Assembly (NCBI GenBank): GCA_940337035.1
Contig: OW679200.1
Coordinates: forward strand, 23,105,090 to 23,169,089
DNA from: Agriotes lineatus
Lineage: Eukaryota > Arthropoda > Insecta > Coleoptera > Elateridae
DNA length: 64,000 nt
Reading direction: 5' to 3'
Part shown: piece by piece, positions 59,996-64,000 of the stretch
Layout of the letters: each line of letters starts with the position of its first letter
How positions within the stretch are numbered: position 1 is the stretch's first letter
The notes under the pieces: generated by a model
Database searches by the model: none
What the model was told of the DNA's origin: nothing
The model's input: the letters and a program-made list of their open reading frames with translations, nothing else
Position numbers and translations under genes: made by a program

Positions 59996-61443
59996 GCCTA
60001 GGAAAAGTCGTAAAACAATGGATTACTTCACTGCCGATTTCGCGTATTTTAATGACGATTTCGACGTTGATCACTGCCGATTTAAACAAACTGATTATTT
60101 TATTTGCCATGACGGGTGCATTTCGCTATATTAGTGCTGTTCAAATAACCTACTATTCTCTCCGACATCGTTACATAATGCTTAATGCTTATTGATATTT
60201 ACAGCTAAATACTTTAGTTCTCAGGCAATCGAAATATTCAACTATTAGATCAATTGGCGAAACATGACTTCCATGTTCAAAAAATTTTAATTTGTTACAT
60301 GTGCCTATTAGAAAGTCTGGCGTTGGAATATCTGTTTTCATAACAGTTAACCCCAGAAGACGAACTAACAATTTGTAAATCATGTGACACATATTACTAC
60401 ACCATTATCATCAACAACAATTCTCAACTTGATTTAACCCATGTCAACAGTTTGAGAAGGGTCACAATTTAATGACACTCCTGGAAACAACGTAACAACC
60501 CGGAACAAGCTATAAAACTTCCATGACGTTTTCAAATACTTCCTAAATGTGCTAGCCACATATAGAGCATAGCAAATACCTCCCCTTTGCAGACTGCCTA
60601 TATCAAACTAATCGCGTACTCAACGTAAACGCACAGTTTCAAACTGGAGCTTCGCCTCCCACAAAAAGAGAATTCCCGATACTAATCCGCATAGTTCAGA
60701 CCGAAGCTGCAAATCCTCGCTTCCAGATTTGAAAGGACACGTAAGTAAGTTTCGCACTGCCAGAGGAACTTTAGAACTCATTACTGGATTGTCTGCTTGC
60801 CGTCTGGCAGCCGAGCCTTAAACTTTATGAAACTAAAGCGCGGGCGAAGAAATGAAAAAGGGAGAAAAGATTTTCGCTGGAAATGAGAATTTAGTCCTAA
60901 CAACTTCTCGTTTAAAGTGAAATAATATCCGAGAAAAAACTCGAGTGTAATTTACTAGTTCATATAGAATTTCGGCTTAGTTTAGAAATCAAAATTTATG
61001 GCGGTTCCAGATTTCTACAAACACCAAAAATGCCCTCATTATAAAAAAAACGTACTGAACTACTTCATTTAAATAAACAGCGAAGATCTGCACGTATTGG
61101 CACCTGAGAAACGAGTAATTTTTCGCTCAATGTTTAAAGCCGAAAAACTCGAGTTTTCGGAAATTTTTAGTTTTCAGAGTTTCGGATGTGGGATTGTTGA
61201 GTTTATCACAACTACTAAGCATCCAATATTCATATACAAATCAACACAATGGTGCCTGTGCCTATTACAGTCCCTGTCTATGCAAGAGTTGGGGCATGTA
61301 AGATAAATGAAATATATTTTTGCCACATCACATGGTCCTTGATTTGTGGATCCAATGGCTGATCTCTTGCCATACACCAATTGTTGTGAACTGAGTTAGA
61401 ATATATATTTTATATTTAGCTATAATACGCAACAATTGCTCAA
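59996..61443. other. Unassigned sequence
   Basis: Several 60-75 codon frames occur on both strands, none with family features. No repeat termini seen. Confidence 0.3.
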
Positions 61444-62301
61444 TTAAAATAGCATAAGTAGCACTGTTGCAATCCAAAATCGGCCGGCGTCCCAAAAATC
61501 CCATGTGCTTTTGATCAGATTGGAGGTAGGAGTCTTCGATCGCCGCGTTCCTTGCTTACGAAATAAAAGTCCTTCTAATTTTCGCTTCGAAAGCCGCTTG
61601 ATGTGCTCGTGCCATGTGCGGACCCCATCCGTCGAAACGGCCGCCCCAGGCAAATGGTACCTAACGTGGTAGTTCCTATTGTGAAACGAAATGACCATAG
61701 GCCGCTTAATACATGAAGGTAAGCTAGGTTCTACGTGGGGCCGGTTATTGTTTCAGCCCTGGTATGTTTTCTTCCGTTCTTCTTTATTTTCCTCCCTTTA
61801 TCTTCGTTGTCCAGAGTCTTCTGCCATCATCTTACCTTATCGTCGTTCTCTTTGTTTTTACGTTTACCTTCGTCCAGCTGCCGTTTGCTTCTCTTACACG
61901 TTTTGGTATTCAACGTTTGCGGCAGCAGTTTCTACATGCTCATCGAGGTGTGATTTTTCCGATTTTGGTCGCGTAACGACGTGCGTCTGATATTGTTCGT
62001 GCCTTCCAAACGTTGTTATGAATAAATTGATCATTGCTTGTATTAATTGGAGAATTAATTATACACCTCTCTATGCCCACGACACACTCTTCGGCATTTT
62101 TGAGCTAGCTGCTTGGACTAATAAAAGTGATGACGTTGGGGTACCCTACGTATAAAAGTTCGTAACAGCAGTTACAGATCTTAACGTAACATATTTCTCT
62201 CGGTTATTCTTTTGAAAATACGATAAACTTCTACAAATTATACTACTATTAGAATATGAGCATAGTATTCTTTATCAGATATTTTGATGCAATAGTATAT
62301 T
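61444..62301. other. GC-richer unassigned block with overlapping frames
   Basis: The minus frame 61444-61698 (YHLPGAAVSTDGVRTWHE) and three overlapping plus frames (61691-61990) are open. The latter are pyrimidine-rich shadows of each other. The minus frame might be a retroelement or host exon remnant, but I cannot name it. aataaa occurs at 62022. Confidence 0.25.
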
Positions 62302-62425
62302 GTAAACCTATGCGGTAAAGTGATTATTTTCCAGGCTGAAAGAAGAAATGGACAGGCGAGCTTTAGCGAGCCTGGACACTTCTTGAAGCCTGGAACATCA
62401 CTTTACCGCCCATGGTTTACACATT
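62302..62425. repeat. Snap-back repeat with gcgagctttagcgagc apex
   Basis: taaacctatgcggtaaagtg and its inverse cactttaccgcccatggttt pair, with aggctgaaagaagaaatgga against cacttcttgaagcctgg inside. Confidence 0.75.
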
Positions 62426-63264
62426 ATTTTTCATCCGACAACACCATCCTGCAATAATTTTTTCAACATAGCTCTCATCCAGGTTATTATTTTGAAATTG
62501 ACAGAGCTGTCAACAATAATAAAACAATTTGCAAATCTTGGCATATCGAATAGCGTTTGTAACTGCAGCGCCATCTACCCGTAGTTAGACATAAGCTTCT
62601 ACAGAAATCTATCTGATGTTTATTGTATATTAAAAATACAACAAATACATTGCTAAAATCAAGTTTTATTGAGCAAATATTTTTGTAAAACGGGAATAGC
62701 TCTTATTTAAAGCAAAAAAGTTAATTATAAACGTGATTTTCTTTTAAATTTGGTTTGACAGATTATTGCAGCGTCCACTACTGGAAAACGTTGAAATTTT
62801 TTTTCTTGCCTAGCCATTGGGGTTTGTTTTGCAGGGCTAGCCTTAGAAACGCACACTTTCTCGTCTCTATGGAGATGGTAAAATTCGATTTTCTAATCAT
62901 GTAGGATGAAAAATATTATACGACGTAATCAAGAGGTTTTATTTTTGTATGATACACTGTTATTTTTTTAGAAAATAAATAAACTAAGAACAGTTAGAAC
63001 ATTAGTTTCTTCGAATATTTTCAAAACTTGAAAACAATGAATTACTTAAAGTAAAAAATGTAGATCTAAACGATTTTTCAAAATAAAAAATGCTGATATT
63101 TAATGAGATTCCAATAAAAAACGTAATTCCGTTAGTGAATTACGGCACGTATGTAATACTCTGTAGATTGAACACGGTTTGAAAATATGCCACATGCTGT
63201 GACAATATTTTATACGTATTTTGGTAAATTTAAGCATTAAACGCTAGAACAAGAGTTACGGACA
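62426..63264. other. Unassigned AT-rich sequence
   Basis: Nothing recognisable. Confidence 0.3.
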
Positions 63265-63269
63265 TTGTT

Positions 63270-63485
63270 GAAGGAATTGCAACCCTCAAGTGAAATTGGG
63301 TGGGGCATGTGCCGAGCAACTGGCCCAATAAAACCGCACACGGGCGACCAAGATAATCAAGAAGTGTCGGCAGGCCACAGAAAAGATGGTTAGATGGTGT
63401 AAGAATATATTCAGGCAGCAAATGGTATCAGATGGCACAAAATAAGGAGGGTGGAAAAACTCAAGAAAGGTAGCAGTGGTCGGAA
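63270..63485 (+). pseudogene. LINE C-terminal fragment (endonuclease-RT type)
   Basis: The plus frame reads WVGHVPSNWPNKTAHGRP, a stop, then RSVGRPQKRWLDGVRIYSGS and KWYQMAQNK, then another stop. HVxR-spaced residues, GRPQKRW and WxQxAQN are typical of the last about 70 residues of insect RTE/R-type LINE proteins. The rest of the element is missing. The minus-strand frame here is its shadow. Confidence 0.7.
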
Positions 63486-63546
63486 GACAGTAAAAGGAAA
63501 CGCTTAGTGATGTGAATCAAATCAATTTACAAACAAAAAACAATAA

Positions 63547-63628
63547 TGCAATCGGTGGGATGCAAACCCGCGCTCAAAGGCGGAATCCGATTTCTAGTCA
63601 GTCGCTTTAACCGTTCCCCAAGAACGCC
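63547..63628 (-). pseudogene. tRNA-Ser(AGA)-like pseudogene
   Basis: On the minus strand, gggaacggttaaagc matches a tRNA-Ser D-arm, ctgactagaaatcgga matches the anticodon arm with anticodon AGA in a CTAGAAA loop, and an extended variable arm and gggtttgcatccc T-arm follow. The 82-nt span equals insect tRNA-Ser. The acceptor strands do not pair (ggcgttc against cgattgc), one T-stem pair is lost, and the T-loop ttcgaat has become tttgcat. Hence a pseudogene or tRNA-derived fragment. Confidence 0.6.
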
Positions 63629-64000
63629 TATCGTACTGCTTTATGGCTGCGCTATACACGACGCGGCGACGACACACCCGACCAAAGACGAACTGTGCTC
63701 GATCGATGCCGATGAAATGGCGACAGACGCAGCCACGATATACGTTTATTTATAGGGATAACATATGTATTGATAGTATAATTACGTAGATTTCCCTAAT
63801 TATGCTATGTTTATTATGATTTTTTATACTATCGCGTCGGGTAAAAGATTAGATATATATTTTGTATAATGCATATATTAAAAATAGTTCTACTATTTAG
63901 ATGTTTTATTATTAAACTCGCACTAAATTCTTCAAAAATTAAAGTCACATTAAATTCCAAAGCAATGATACGTCTATCTACATGTATCCCCAGCTATCAA
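63629..64000. other. Unassigned window end
   Basis: No feature recognised. Confidence 0.3.

Noticed and set aside
61691..61990. Three overlapping plus-strand frames
   Set aside because: All are products of one pyrimidine-rich stretch and differ only by frame; no family motif.

Overview
The window looks like a repeat-rich, AT-rich arthropod chromosome, most likely an insect. The support is the transposon census (hAT, Tc1/mariner, piggyBac, Transib, pogo-like and Helitron elements; CR1- and RTE-like LINEs; a tRNA-derived SINE) and short 50-60 nt GT-AG introns. I cannot fix the species; a beetle is only a guess. There are no operons, phage or CRISPR structures. There is one 100-N assembly gap (949-1048).

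Only two loci look like functional protein genes. Both lie on the minus strand: 22382-23092 and 37267-37967. They are a duplicated pair of four-exon Arf-family small GTPases (184 and 179 codons, about 80 percent identical) with the same three intron positions. Both keep the N-myristoylation glycine, P-loop, switch I threonine and NKQD motif. Both have glycine at the switch II position that is the catalytic glutamine (Q71) in Arf1. Copy 1 has also lost the switch II tryptophan. A 1.95 kb foldback element sits in the presumed 3' UTR of copy 2.

Layout. 0-5 kb: a GC-richer segment with a 50-bp CCAAT-bearing tandem repeat, the gap, a foldback half, a hAT element with perfect 8-bp TSDs, hairpin repeats and a mariner-like deletion derivative. 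6.2-10.6 kb: a Helitron-like unit filled by a 292-bp satellite that alternates as a 584-bp dimer. 12.35-17.07 kb: about 52-bp inverted repeats bracketing a 42-bp satellite of about 60 copies plus hairpins. 17.4-19.85 kb: a foldback and a decayed mariner-like transposase. 22-23 kb: Arf copy 1. 25-32 kb: hAT and pogo-like non-autonomous elements, then CR1-like and RTE-like LINE fragments. 33-34.7 kb: a piggyBac pseudogene. 35-38 kb: foldback and Arf copy 2. 38.6-45.8 kb: a SINE and a Transib (RAG1-like) pseudogene broken by two Helitron ends, a duplicated 0.65 kb repeat and a 1.5 kb foldback. 46-49 kb: mostly unassigned sequence with a GC-rich island. 49-54 kb: a second hAT copy, hairpins, a small hAT MITE with TSDs, and a foldback carrying a LINE insertion. 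54-64 kb: unassigned sequence, a 1.3 kb nested palindrome, a LINE tail and a tRNA-Ser pseudogene.

The recurring theme is symmetry. At least six long inverted-repeat elements and many 80-170 bp snap-back repeats, several with CGAG/CTCG-type apices, occur in 64 kb. The nesting (Helitrons and a TA-flanked foldback in Transib, a LINE in a foldback, a hAT MITE in a hairpin repeat) gives a relative insertion chronology. All calls rest on reading the sequence and remembered family motifs; no search was run.
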